A stretch of 64,000 nucleotides of DNA. Source: Neobacillus bataviensis (GTDB taxonomy: Bacteria; Bacillota; Bacilli; Bacillales_B; DSM-18226). The position numbers were made by a program, and so were the translations under genes. Of this stretch, positions 42,899-51,716 are shown piece by piece (within the stretch, counting starts at the first letter, position 1; the number at the start of each line of letters is the position of its first letter). The stretch lies in NCBI RefSeq assembly GCF_019969725.1, contig NZ_JAHXYW010000017.1, forward strand, positions 18,019-82,018, in the 5' to 3' direction. The notes under the pieces were generated by a model. The model was not told where the DNA came from. It worked only from the letters and a program-made list of their open reading frames with translations, and ran no database searches.

Positions 42899-44008
42899 TT
42901 AAAATGGAAATAACTTTTGCAAGATTGATGTCTCCTGGAGTCGTTTTTCATTTATGCGGTATCCGATTCCCGGATACTCAGGTACAGCTATTTCTCCATT
43001 ATGTACGGTCACTTCCGGGCTGATAATGTCTTCATCCCAAAACCGGCTTGAAGCAGAAATGTCCCCTGGAATTGTGAAGCCAGGCAGTGATGCAAGCGCA
43101 ATATTATGGGCGCGGGAAATGCCAAATTCAATCATTCCCCCACACCATACAGGAATACCTCGATCAAAGCAATAATCATGGATTCGTTTCGCTTCAGAGA
43201 GACCTCCAACACGTCCCGCTTTAATATTAATAACCTTGCAGCTGCCAAACTCAATTGCCTTTCGGGCATCCTCGAAGGACACAATACTTTCGTCCAAACA
43301 AATAGGTGTTTTGATTTCTTTTTGCAGAATTGCGTGTTCGATTAGATCATCATGAGCAAGCGGCTGCTCAATCATCAATAAATTCCATTCATCTAAGGCT
43401 TTTAGTCGGTCTATATCCTTTAATGAATAAGCAGAATTAGCATCGGCCATAATCGGCAAATCCGGGTAATGCCGTCTGATGTCTGCTAAAAAGGAATAAT
43501 CCTGGTTTGGATTAATTTTTACTTTTATCCTTTGGTATCCCTCTTGAAGGTATTGCTCAATTTGCCTGAGCGCTTTGGCAGTCGAATCTGTAGCAACTAC
43601 TACACCAGATGGAATCCTTGTCCGTGTACCGCCTAACATTTTTGATAAAGGCTGTGATTGAGTCTTGGCATATAAATCCCAAAGTGCCATCTCTAAAGCA
43701 GCCTTCGCCATATTATTTCTTCTCAGCGATTTGTTGAAAAGAACAGATGCCTCATCCGGATTTTGAATCGGGTGTTTTTGCAGCAATGGAATCAAAAAGT
43801 CCTGTAACATATGCAAACACGTTGCCACTGTTTCCTCTGTGTACCATGGTGATGAAAAGGCTACTCCTTCGCCAAAACCAGATATGCCTTCTTTATTCGT
43901 AACCTTTACGATTATGCTTTCACGTTCATGAACAGACCCTAAATGAGTTTGAAATGGAGATTTTAAAGGCATTTGAATAATAAATAGCTCTACAGTCGAT
44001 ATTCTCAT
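42899..44008 (-). CDS. menC: o-Succinylbenzoate synthase MenC
   Basis: A 369-residue enolase-superfamily enzyme dehydrating SHCHC to o-succinylbenzoate. The catalytic lysines appear in RIKVKINPNQ (KxK), the metal ligands in PIMADANSAYSL (Asp), MIEQPLA (Glu) and CLDESIVS (Asp), and the second Lys in INIKAGRVGG. It starts at ATG 44008 overlapping the menE stop (TGATG); GGGCAGGG precedes it. It is the last gene of the men operon, with a strong terminator behind. Confidence 0.94.
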   Translation of the reverse strand: MRISTVELFIIQMPLKSPFQTHLGSVHERESIIVKVTNKEGISGFGEGVAFSSPWYTEETVATCLHMLQDFLIPLLQKHPIQNPDEASVLFNKSLRRNNMAKAALEMALWDLYAKTQSQPLSKMLGGTRTRIPSGVVVATDSTAKALRQIEQYLQEGYQRIKVKINPNQDYSFLADIRRHYPDLPIMADANSAYSLKDIDRLKALDEWNLLMIEQPLAHDDLIEHAILQKEIKTPICLDESIVSFEDARKAIEFGSCKVINIKAGRVGGLSEAKRIHDYCFDRGIPVWCGGMIEFGISRAHNIALASLPGFTIPGDISASSRFWDEDIISPEVTVHNGEIAVPEYPGIGYRINEKRLQETSILQKLFPF

Positions 44009-45495
44009 CAATCAGCCCTGCCCTCAATCAGCCATTCCTTAAGATTTCTTCTAAGTAATTTTTTTGCCGCATTTCTTGGCATCTTCTCTATAAAATAAAA
44101 AGCCTTGGGAACTTTATACTTTGCCAGCCGTTCTCCACAAAATTGCTTTAGCGCTTCCTCAGAAGGATAATCCCCCTCTTTGATTACTAAAAAAGCAACT
44201 GGCACTTGTCCCCATTGCTCATTGTCAATACCGATGACACCGGCATCTTGAACGCTAGGATGAGACAATAAAACGGCTTCAATTTCTGCGGGATAAATAT
44301 TTTCGCCGCCTGAAATAATTAAATCAGAGCGCCGATCAAGAACATATAAAAAGCCGTCTTCATCTAAGTAGCCGATATCTCCTGTATATAACCAGCCGTC
44401 CCGTATTTTTTCTGCCGTGGCATCCGGGCGATTTAAATAACCTGCAGTCACATTAGGCCCCTTAATGATGATTTCACCGGCCGCCCCAGCTTGAGCAGCT
44501 CCCCCATCTTCACCTTCGATTCGGATTTCCGAAGGGAATAATGGTTTGCCTGCAGAACCAAGCTTAGTTAGGCTATATTCTGGTGCAAGCGTGACGATTT
44601 GGGAGGAGGATTCTGTCATTCCGTAGGTTTGAAAAACCGGAATCTCTTTTTCAGTACATGCCACTAGCAATGGAAGCGGTGCAGGGCCGCCACCTAGCAG
44701 CATACAGCGAAAATGGCCAGGAAGCCTTTCTGCTCCAAGCGTCCCCACTACTCTTTTCAGCATAGTCCCAACAATCGACATAATGGAAACATTTTTCTCA
44801 TTTATATCTTTGATCGTTTTTTCAGCATCGAAGGTTTCATGCAGGACAATCGGCATTCCATAAATGACACTGCGCATCAGGATCGAAAAACCGCTTATGT
44901 GAAAAAGAGGTACGCTGCAAAGCCAACAATCGCTTTCATTAACCCCTAAATTTAAAGCAGATCCAACAGCACTCCACCAGTGGTTTCCATAGGACTGCAT
45001 CACCCCTTTTGGATGTCCGGTCGTTCCTGATGTATACATAATCGTACAAATATCGCCAAGATTGATTTCATCCCTGATGTCAGGCACCTCTGGTTTTCGC
45101 TTAAATAAGGATTCTTTCGTTATCGTTCCTATCAGTAGATTTTGTTCATTCATTTTGTCAGATAAGGCTTCTTCAAGGATAAGAAAAGAGGATTTCGAAT
45201 CCTTTAACTGCCAAACTAATTCAGATGAAGTCAAACGTTTATTCAATATGACCGATTTCACGCCTAATAGCTGCAGAGCAAATAATATAACCACTGTATC
45301 AAGATGGTTTTTTAACAATACACCAATAAATTGATCTTGTTGTACGCCAAGTCCTTGGAGCTGTCCTGCGACCTTAAGTGAACGGTCATAAAGTTCTTTG
45401 AACGATATCGTCTGATCTTCAAAATAAACAGCAGTTCTATCTGGGGTTAAAAACATGCGCTTTTTTAAAAAATTAGGCATTCTCTCATTCATCAT
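44008..45495 (-). CDS. menE: o-Succinylbenzoate-CoA ligase MenE
   Basis: A 495-residue acyl-adenylate enzyme. The P-loop is TIMYTSGTTGHPKGVMQSYG, followed by FQTYGMTESSS and GWLYTGDIGYLDEDGFLYVL (the hinge Asp). It activates o-succinylbenzoate for MenB. ATG 45495 lies eight bases after AAGGTGG. A repeat fragment and a hairpin separate it from menB, so its expression may be partly independent. Confidence 0.94.
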   Translation of the reverse strand: MMNERMPNFLKKRMFLTPDRTAVYFEDQTISFKELYDRSLKVAGQLQGLGVQQDQFIGVLLKNHLDTVVILFALQLLGVKSVILNKRLTSSELVWQLKDSKSSFLILEEALSDKMNEQNLLIGTITKESLFKRKPEVPDIRDEINLGDICTIMYTSGTTGHPKGVMQSYGNHWWSAVGSALNLGVNESDCWLCSVPLFHISGFSILMRSVIYGMPIVLHETFDAEKTIKDINEKNVSIMSIVGTMLKRVVGTLGAERLPGHFRCMLLGGGPAPLPLLVACTEKEIPVFQTYGMTESSSQIVTLAPEYSLTKLGSAGKPLFPSEIRIEGEDGGAAQAGAAGEIIIKGPNVTAGYLNRPDATAEKIRDGWLYTGDIGYLDEDGFLYVLDRRSDLIISGGENIYPAEIEAVLLSHPSVQDAGVIGIDNEQWGQVPVAFLVIKEGDYPSEEALKQFCGERLAKYKVPKAFYFIEKMPRNAAKKLLRRNLKEWLIEGRAD

Positions 45496-45516
45496 TTCTC
45501 TTACCACCTTATATAC

Positions 45517-45550
45517 TGTCTAGCTTTAGCGCCTAAGGGCTTCTGCTTTT
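45517..45550. repeat. Reduced copy of the interspersed repeat
   Basis: TGTCTAGCTTTAGCGCCT is followed directly by GGGCTTCTGCTTTT, i.e. the two ends of the element at 18152-18271 fused with no centre. It lies between menB and menE. Confidence 0.55.
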
Positions 45551-45556
45551 CTATTA

Positions 45557-45590
45557 AAAAACAGCCTGATGGAAATCCATCAAGCTGCTG
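45557..45590 (-). terminator. Hairpin between menB and menE
   Basis: Stem CAGCCTGATGG / CCATCAAGCTG, with poly-T on the minus strand behind it. It could terminate or attenuate transcription after menB. Confidence 0.6.
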
Positions 45591-45605
45591 CCAAAAAACA
45601 TTAAA

Positions 45606-46424
45606 TCAAGGAAACCGCGGGAATTGACCGAAATCAGGCTTACGCTTCTCTTTAAAGGCGTCACGGCCTTCCTTCGCTTCATCTGTTGTATAGTAAAGTA
45701 ATGTCGCATCGCCGGCAAATTGTTGTAATCCTGCTAAGCCATCCGTATCAGCATTCATAGCAGCTTTAATGAAACGGAGTGCAGTTGGGCTCTTTTCAAG
45801 CATCTCTTCACACCATTTAATGGTTTCCTCTTCAACCTGTTCTAAAGGAACAACAGTGTTTACCAAGCCCATGTCAAACGCTTCTTGTGCATTGTACTGA
45901 CGGCATAAATACCAAATTTCACGCGCTTTCTTATGTCCAATAATTCTTGCTAAATATCCAGAGCCATAACCGGCATCAAAGCTTCCAACCTTCGGACCTG
46001 TTTGTCCAAAAACAGCGTTATCGGCAGCGATTGTTAAATCACAGACTACATGTAATACATGGCCTCCGCCAATCGCATACCCTTTTACCATCGCTACTAC
46101 AGGTTTTGGAATAACGCGGATTAAGCGCTGCAAATCAAGAACGTTTAATCGAGGGATCTGGTCCTCCCCTACATATCCACCGTGTCCACGGACACTCTGG
46201 TCCCCACCTGAACAGAATGCTTTTTCTCCGGCACCTGTTAAAACGATCACTCCAACACTTGCATCATCACGTGCGTAGGCAAAAGCGTCAATCAACTCCA
46301 TAACCGTTTTGGGTGTAAAAGCATTATGTACATGTGGACGGTTAATAGTGATTTTTGCAATTCCATTATAAGTTTCATATAAAATTTCTTCATATTTACG
46401 TCCTGGAACCCATTCTACTGTCAA
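45606..46424 (-). CDS. menB: 1,4-Dihydroxy-2-naphthoyl-CoA synthase MenB
   Basis: A 272-residue crotonase-fold enzyme forming the naphthoquinone ring. The signatures are [38 protein letters not shown] (oxyanion hole) and [18 protein letters not shown]. The length matches the family. It starts with TTG 46424 preceded by AAGGAGG. It lies downstream of menH by 13 bases. Confidence 0.97.
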   Translation of the reverse strand: MTVEWVPGRKYEEILYETYNGIAKITINRPHVHNAFTPKTVMELIDAFAYARDDASVGVIVLTGAGEKAFCSGGDQSVRGHGGYVGEDQIPRLNVLDLQRLIRVIPKPVVAMVKGYAIGGGHVLHVVCDLTIAADNAVFGQTGPKVGSFDAGYGSGYLARIIGHKKAREIWYLCRQYNAQEAFDMGLVNTVVPLEQVEEETIKWCEEMLEKSPTALRFIKAAMNADTDGLAGLQQFAGDATLLYYTTDEAKEGRDAFKEKRKPDFGQFPRFP

Positions 46425-46437
46425 AATGAAAACCTCC

Positions 46438-47250
46438 TTATTTATTTAGAGACAAAAAGTCACTTACTATTGTACCAAACTTTTCTGTTTCTTCCACATG
46501 AATTGCATGGCCGCTGTTTTCCACAACCACCCATGTCCCATTTTCAAGCCCCTTCAACATCTTTTCCGCAATTGTACAAAACTTTTTATCTTCACTGCCC
46601 GTTACCAGCAAAACTTCACAAGAAAGCTGTTGAAGGTTTTGCCACCAAGAAGGCTGAGCGCCTGTCCCCATTCCGATTAAACTATTTGCTAGTCCAAGGG
46701 GTGAATTATTTAACCGTTGAAGCCGAATGGACTTCTTGATTGTTAATGGAAGACGTTTCATCGTTGAAAACAATGGAATCTCCTCCCAGTAATCAACGAA
46801 TTCCGTTAAGCCCTTATCTTTAATAAAATTTGCTAGTTCAGCATCTTTCATACGGCGCGTTTCACGGTCTGCTTCCGATTGTAGACCAGGTGAGGCACTT
46901 TCCAGGATTAAATTTCGTATTCTCTCTGGAAAAAGAACTGCAAAGGTTAAGGCAAGTCTTCCCCCCATTGAGTATCCAAGTAGATCCACTTGTTTCGCGC
47001 CTAGATGATCTAGGATGCTTTTCAGGTCATTCGCGGCTTTTTCGATTTGGTAGCGGTTACTATTTTCTGGCGAATCGGTTTTTCCATGGCCGATAATATC
47101 AGGAATAATTAAATTGGAATGCGTCCCCCAACGTTCACAAAAAGGAGTCCATGTCGTCGAATCTCCAGTAAATCCATGTAACAATACCAGCGGAAATCCG
47201 CTGCCGCATTTCTCGACATGATACTTAACATTGTCGATAATTACCTTCAT
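46438..47250 (-). CDS. menH: SHCHC synthase MenH
   Basis: A 270-residue alpha/beta hydrolase-fold lyase removing pyruvate from [24 protein letters not shown] is the oxyanion strand, [12 protein letters not shown] has the Ser nucleophile, GSEDKKF the acid and [10 protein letters not shown] the His. Its ATG overlaps the menD stop by four bases. Confidence 0.92.
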   Translation of the reverse strand: MKVIIDNVKYHVEKCGSGFPLVLLHGFTGDSTTWTPFCERWGTHSNLIIPDIIGHGKTDSPENSNRYQIEKAANDLKSILDHLGAKQVDLLGYSMGGRLALTFAVLFPERIRNLILESASPGLQSEADRETRRMKDAELANFIKDKGLTEFVDYWEEIPLFSTMKRLPLTIKKSIRLQRLNNSPLGLANSLIGMGTGAQPSWWQNLQQLSCEVLLVTGSEDKKFCTIAEKMLKGLENGTWVVVENSGHAIHVEETEKFGTIVSDFLSLNK

Positions 47251-48998
47251 TCATGTTCACCTGTGACAAAATTTGATATTTCCCGGGAAACCACACGCCA
47301 AAATTCGCGGTGTTCATCTCGATTTCTGTCCCTATTTGTAGCTACCTCAAAAACTTTCATTCCTTTTGAATTCATTGCCATCTTCATTTCCGATTCAAAG
47401 TGATCCCAATCTTTGATTTTTGTATAGTCACCATGAAACATTTTGACCGCATGTTCAAATTCAATATTTAAGGCTGTGCCAAATAGGAGTTCAAAATGTT
47501 TCGGATGTTCAGCTTGTGGAAGGAAGGAAAAAATCCCGCCGCCATTATTGTTTACCAGAATAATATTAATATCAATATTGTAAAGCTTTGCGGCAATCAG
47601 GCCGTTTAAATCATGGAAAAATGTTAAATCCCCTAGAACCAAATATAATGGGTGAGAGTATAGAGCTGCACCTAAAGCAGTAGAAACAGTGCCGTCAATA
47701 CCATTTGCCCCTCTGTTCGCGACAGCCCTTATCGATTTATCATTGTTTAAGAAGAAACTGTCTAGATCGCGGATTGGCATACTATTACCAACAAAGATAG
47801 TGGCTCCTTCTGGGAGCAGCTCGGCTAATTGATAAAATAATCTGCCTTCACTTAATTCAGCAGTATCACGAACCAGCGTCATATTTTCCTTAGTAAGTTT
47901 ATTAACTTTCTTCCAATCTTCTAAGAACATAGATGGTGACTGTATTTTTAAATATGTAACAAGCTTTTCGCAAAAAATGGTTTCATTACAGAAAATCATA
48001 TCCGTCGATAACGAAGATGGGTCACGCCAGCCACCGCCTCCATCAATGACAAATTGATCAGCATTATGGTTTTCTTTTAAGAAAATCGTTAATGCTTTTG
48101 ATACAGGCATAGCTCCAAACCGTATGACAACATCCGGTTTTAAGTATGACTTTGCCTCGTCGTTTCTTAAGAATGTATCATAGGCATCAATTATTTGTTC
48201 CAGGCTGTGTTTTCCACTTCGCAGCTGTGACAAAGGGTCAGCCAAAATCGGAAATTTTAATACCTCGGCCAGTTGGGTAACCGCATTAGTAAACGCTTCA
48301 TCAGCGATGTTTCCGCAAACGATGATTCCTTTTTCTCTTCCCCTTAGTTTTTCAGCGATTTCTTTAATATGCTCTTCATTAATAGTTAAATCGCCGGTAA
48401 GCACCTTCACATATCCGTTTGATCGTTCTTCCGTATGAAAAATCTCTTCATCCAATTTAGGAATCAGCGGCTCACGAAACGGGAAATTCAAATGAACCGG
48501 ACCAGCAGGAGCTGCGGTAGCAGCTGCTGCCGCTCTTGCACAAAAAGTCCGAGCGTAGCGAATCATCTCATCGCTTTTATCAGGCAGCGCCATTTCCGCA
48601 AACCATTTAACATGATGCCCATATAAATGGATTTGATCAATTGCTTGGGGGGCCCCTACTTCCCTTAGTTCATGGGGCCGGTCTGCAGTTAACACAATCA
48701 ATGGGACTCGTGAATAACGAGCTTCAACAATTGCAGGAAAATAATTTGCAGCAGCCGTGCCTGACGTGCACAGGATGGCTACAGGTCTGTTTGTTATCTT
48801 AGCAATTCCTAACGCAAAAAAAGCAGCAGATCGTTCATCCACATGGATATGTACCTTTAAATCAGGGTGTTCAGCCATCACCATCGCCATTGGTGTCGAT
48901 CTAGAACCTGGGCTTACGACGACATCGGTGACACCAGAGAAGACTAACTCTGCTACAAAGGCCGCAATATATGCGGTTAATGATTCTTGATGACTCAT
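47247..48998 (-). CDS. menD: SEPHCHC synthase MenD
   Basis: A 583-residue thiamine-diphosphate enzyme condensing isochorismate with 2-oxoglutarate. The N-terminal domain has VVSPGSRSTPMAMVMAEHPD and HVDERSAAFFALGIAK (the conserved Glu), and the cofactor motif is GDLTFFHDLNGLIAAK ending in NNNGGGIF. It is coupled to menF and menH by four-base overlaps (ATGA). Confidence 0.97.
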   Translation of the reverse strand: MSHQESLTAYIAAFVAELVFSGVTDVVVSPGSRSTPMAMVMAEHPDLKVHIHVDERSAAFFALGIAKITNRPVAILCTSGTAAANYFPAIVEARYSRVPLIVLTADRPHELREVGAPQAIDQIHLYGHHVKWFAEMALPDKSDEMIRYARTFCARAAAAATAAPAGPVHLNFPFREPLIPKLDEEIFHTEERSNGYVKVLTGDLTINEEHIKEIAEKLRGREKGIIVCGNIADEAFTNAVTQLAEVLKFPILADPLSQLRSGKHSLEQIIDAYDTFLRNDEAKSYLKPDVVIRFGAMPVSKALTIFLKENHNADQFVIDGGGGWRDPSSLSTDMIFCNETIFCEKLVTYLKIQSPSMFLEDWKKVNKLTKENMTLVRDTAELSEGRLFYQLAELLPEGATIFVGNSMPIRDLDSFFLNNDKSIRAVANRGANGIDGTVSTALGAALYSHPLYLVLGDLTFFHDLNGLIAAKLYNIDINIILVNNNGGGIFSFLPQAEHPKHFELLFGTALNIEFEHAVKMFHGDYTKIKDWDHFESEMKMAMNSKGMKVFEVATNRDRNRDEHREFWRVVSREISNFVTGEHE

Positions 48999-50401
48999 AT
49001 TATTTTTCCTCCAAAGGCCCTAAGCATTGGCCTAAACTTCAAGCTTGTCTCCATATATTCACTTTCAGAATCCGAATCTGCCACGACACCGCAACCAGCA
49101 AATAAAGAGGCTTCATTTCCTTGAATTAATCCTGAACGAATGGAAACAGCAAATTCTCCATTCTTGCGGTAATCGACCCAGCCTAATGGAGCAGCATAAA
49201 AACCTCGGTCAAGTTCTTCGACCTGTCTTATTTTTTCAACTGCTTCACTTTTAGGAAGGCCACCCAAAGCGGGAGTTGGATGCAGTCTTTCGACTAATAG
49301 CAATAAAGAAGTATCTTGATGGCATTTTCCAATCACAGGAGTATATAAATGTTGGATATCTCGAATCTTCATTATTTGAGGTTTTTCAGGCAAGATCACT
49401 TTTTCACATGATTCTTCTAATGCTTCCTTAATCATTTCAACAACATAGCGGTGTTCAATAAGGTTCTTTTGATCCTTTAAAAGCTCTTCCCCCAATTGCC
49501 TATCCTCTTCATTTGTTTCTCCCCGTGAAATAGAGCCAGCAAGACAAGTGGAAAAAATTTCATTCCCCTGCTTCTTTACAAGTCTTTCCGGTGATGCGCC
49601 GATGAAACAATCGCCGTTCGATTCGAAAGCAAAGATAAAGCTTTCATGCTGTTGATCGTTTAAGTTATTGAGAACCTTTTCAGCCTCGATTTCATGATTG
49701 AAAGCTAGTCTAAGCTCCCGAGCTAGAACCACCTTTTTTAACGGACCCGCCGATACTTCCTTCACGATTTTGTCAACCGTCTTTTTCCACTGGTCTGGCG
49801 AAATCTCTTCTGTCTCTAGCAGGATTGTTGTTTTCGTCCGATGGCGCTGCCCCAGAGAATTTAAAAGATGATTCCTTTCCTCGACCACTTTATTAAATAA
49901 CGAAACATCATCATTTGGTGTACAAACAATATTTGTTGTTAAATAGGCCTGCCCCTGAATAATACTTAATAAATATTTGGGTAAATGGAACAAGGAATCA
50001 GCGTACTTCGACCAGAGTTCTGTTTTTTCTTTGTATGGATCAAAAGAAAACCCACCGAACATCAATGGACCAGTCCCAATTTCTTTATAAGGGTTAAAAA
50101 TGATACTATCCCTTAAAAAGGTTTCCCACTCATTTTCAACATGAAAAAAGCGGTCAGTAGCCTGATCCGACTGAATTTGTCTTGTTATCCCAAGTCCAAC
50201 AAGCACTAATTCGTCTTTGGGATCCTTCCAGAAGAACCGTTCACCCAGATAGCGCTCGTTCCCTATATTAAAAAATGATAAAGGATTGATCGTGTCCATT
50301 TTATGAACTTCACTCATTAAAATGGGCCGGTTAAGTTTTTTCGCCTGCTCGACCGCGATGAGACCCCTTTCCTTTATTTCCGTTTCTTGAATGGTTACCA
50401 A
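48995..50401 (-). CDS. menF: Menaquinone-specific isochorismate synthase MenF
   Basis: A 468-residue chorismate-binding enzyme. The C-terminal catalytic domain contains KVVLARELRL, CFIGASPERLVKKQ, HRYVVEMIKEAL and TPALGGLPKSEAV followed by FYAAPLGWVD, all conserved in MST enzymes. It starts with TTG 50401, six bases after GGAGGG; upstream codons to 50440 are open but unsupported. First gene of menFDHBEC and divergent from menA. Confidence 0.94.
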   Translation of the reverse strand: MVTIQETEIKERGLIAVEQAKKLNRPILMSEVHKMDTINPLSFFNIGNERYLGERFFWKDPKDELVLVGLGITRQIQSDQATDRFFHVENEWETFLRDSIIFNPYKEIGTGPLMFGGFSFDPYKEKTELWSKYADSLFHLPKYLLSIIQGQAYLTTNIVCTPNDDVSLFNKVVEERNHLLNSLGQRHRTKTTILLETEEISPDQWKKTVDKIVKEVSAGPLKKVVLARELRLAFNHEIEAEKVLNNLNDQQHESFIFAFESNGDCFIGASPERLVKKQGNEIFSTCLAGSISRGETNEEDRQLGEELLKDQKNLIEHRYVVEMIKEALEESCEKVILPEKPQIMKIRDIQHLYTPVIGKCHQDTSLLLLVERLHPTPALGGLPKSEAVEKIRQVEELDRGFYAAPLGWVDYRKNGEFAVSIRSGLIQGNEASLFAGCGVVADSDSESEYMETSLKFRPMLRAFGGKII

Positions 50402-50637
50402 ACAAATCCCTCCAAAACAGCCAAAATTGCTGTTATCCATTCATCTTTAAGCCTTATTAAAGATACTACTCCCATTGTAAATAAGTCAATAATACTTGTC
50501 ACTACCATCCTGATTCATTCCTATTATATATCAAAATTTCAATATTAGGTTGTAAACGACATTTTCGTTATTTTCCCACTAAGTATTCAATTATAACCAA
50601 ACAGGTATTATCTTCTAGATTTGAAAGGAAAAATTCA

Positions 50638-50666
50638 TTGACACTACCACTCTGATTCCATACACT
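50638..50666 (+). promoter_or_regulatory. Sigma-A promoter of menA
   Basis: TTGACA (50638-50643), 17 bases, TACACT (50661-50666), leaving a leader of about 70 bases. The preceding 170 bases back to menF are AT-rich and presumably hold the divergent men operon promoter, which I cannot place with certainty. Confidence 0.6.
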
Positions 50667-50740
50667 TATGTGTGGGAAAGAAACTTTAGACTTAAAAAAT
50701 TGTCGATATATAAAAATTAATATATAAGGGAGAGACCAAT

Positions 50741-51679
50741 ATGCAGCCAAATTTACAGCAAAATTCGAAACCAGCAGTCGAATCTAACCGCGGCTTCCAA
50801 GTTTGGTGGCAAATGACCCGTCCTCATACGTTAACAGCAGCGTTCGTCCCGGTTTTACTTGGGACAGCACTTGCACTTAAGTCTGGCAAAATTCATTTCG
50901 GGTTATTTATCGCTATGTTGATTGCGAGTTTACTCATTCAAGCCGCAACCAATATGTTTAATGAATACTTCGATTATAAACGCGGCCTTGATAACGAACA
51001 TTCTGTAGGGATTGGCGGAACCATTGTCCGTGATGGAATCAAACCAAAGACCGTCATGACTCTTGCATTCAGTTTTTATGGAATCGCGCTATTGTTAGGG
51101 ATTTATATTTGCGCTAATAGCAGCTGGTGGTTAGCATTAATTGGACTTATTTGTATGGCGGTCGGTTATTTTTATACCGGAGGCCCTGTGCCAATTGCTT
51201 ATACACCTTTTGGAGAAGTATTTGCCGGATTCTTTATGGGAATGTTGATTATTCTCATCTCATTCTATATCCAAACAGGGACAGTCGACAGTACCAGTAT
51301 TTTAGTATCAATCCCAAGCATGGTACTTGTAGGTGAAATTTTATTGGCTAATAACATTCGCGATCTTGATAACGACAAGGAAAACGGACGTAAGACATTA
51401 GCCATCCTATTAGGGAAAAAGAAGGCTATTAATTTACTTGCCGGTATGTTTATTTTCTCTTATTTATGGGTTTTAGGACTTATTATCGGCGGCGTGGTTC
51501 CTGCGTGGGTGGCGATTGTCATTTTAAGCGCACCAAAAGCAATTAAAGCTACAAAAGGTTTTATTAAAAATAGCTTGCCTATTCAAATGGCGCCCGCGAT
51601 GAAAGCGACCGCTCAAACCAATACCATTTTTGGATTTTTACTTGCCATCGGCATTTTCGTTGGACATTTTTTCGCATAA
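50741..51679 (+). CDS. menA: 1,4-Dihydroxy-2-naphthoate polyprenyltransferase MenA
   Basis: A 312-residue UbiA-superfamily membrane enzyme adding the isoprenoid tail to DHNA. Two prenyl-diphosphate motifs are visible: NMFNEYFDYKRGLDNEH and NNIRDLDNDKENGRKT, with about nine transmembrane helices. AAGGGAGAG precedes the ATG. It lies divergent from the men operon and completes the pathway except for the final methylation (MenH/UbiE type) and the prenyl synthase. Confidence 0.95.
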   Translation: MQPNLQQNSKPAVESNRGFQVWWQMTRPHTLTAAFVPVLLGTALALKSGKIHFGLFIAMLIASLLIQAATNMFNEYFDYKRGLDNEHSVGIGGTIVRDGIKPKTVMTLAFSFYGIALLLGIYICANSSWWLALIGLICMAVGYFYTGGPVPIAYTPFGEVFAGFFMGMLIILISFYIQTGTVDSTSILVSIPSMVLVGEILLANNIRDLDNDKENGRKTLAILLGKKKAINLLAGMFIFSYLWVLGLIIGGVVPAWVAIVILSAPKAIKATKGFIKNSLPIQMAPAMKATAQTNTIFGFLLAIGIFVGHFFA

Positions 51680-51683
51680 TAAA

Positions 51684-51716
51684 GAGGCTTCTGCACACGA
51701 GCAGAAGCCTTTTCTT
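51684..51716. terminator. Bidirectional terminator between menA and glgP
   Basis: Perfect stem AGGCTTCTGC / GCAGAAGCCT with an ACACGA loop and TTTTC behind it. Confidence 0.88.
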
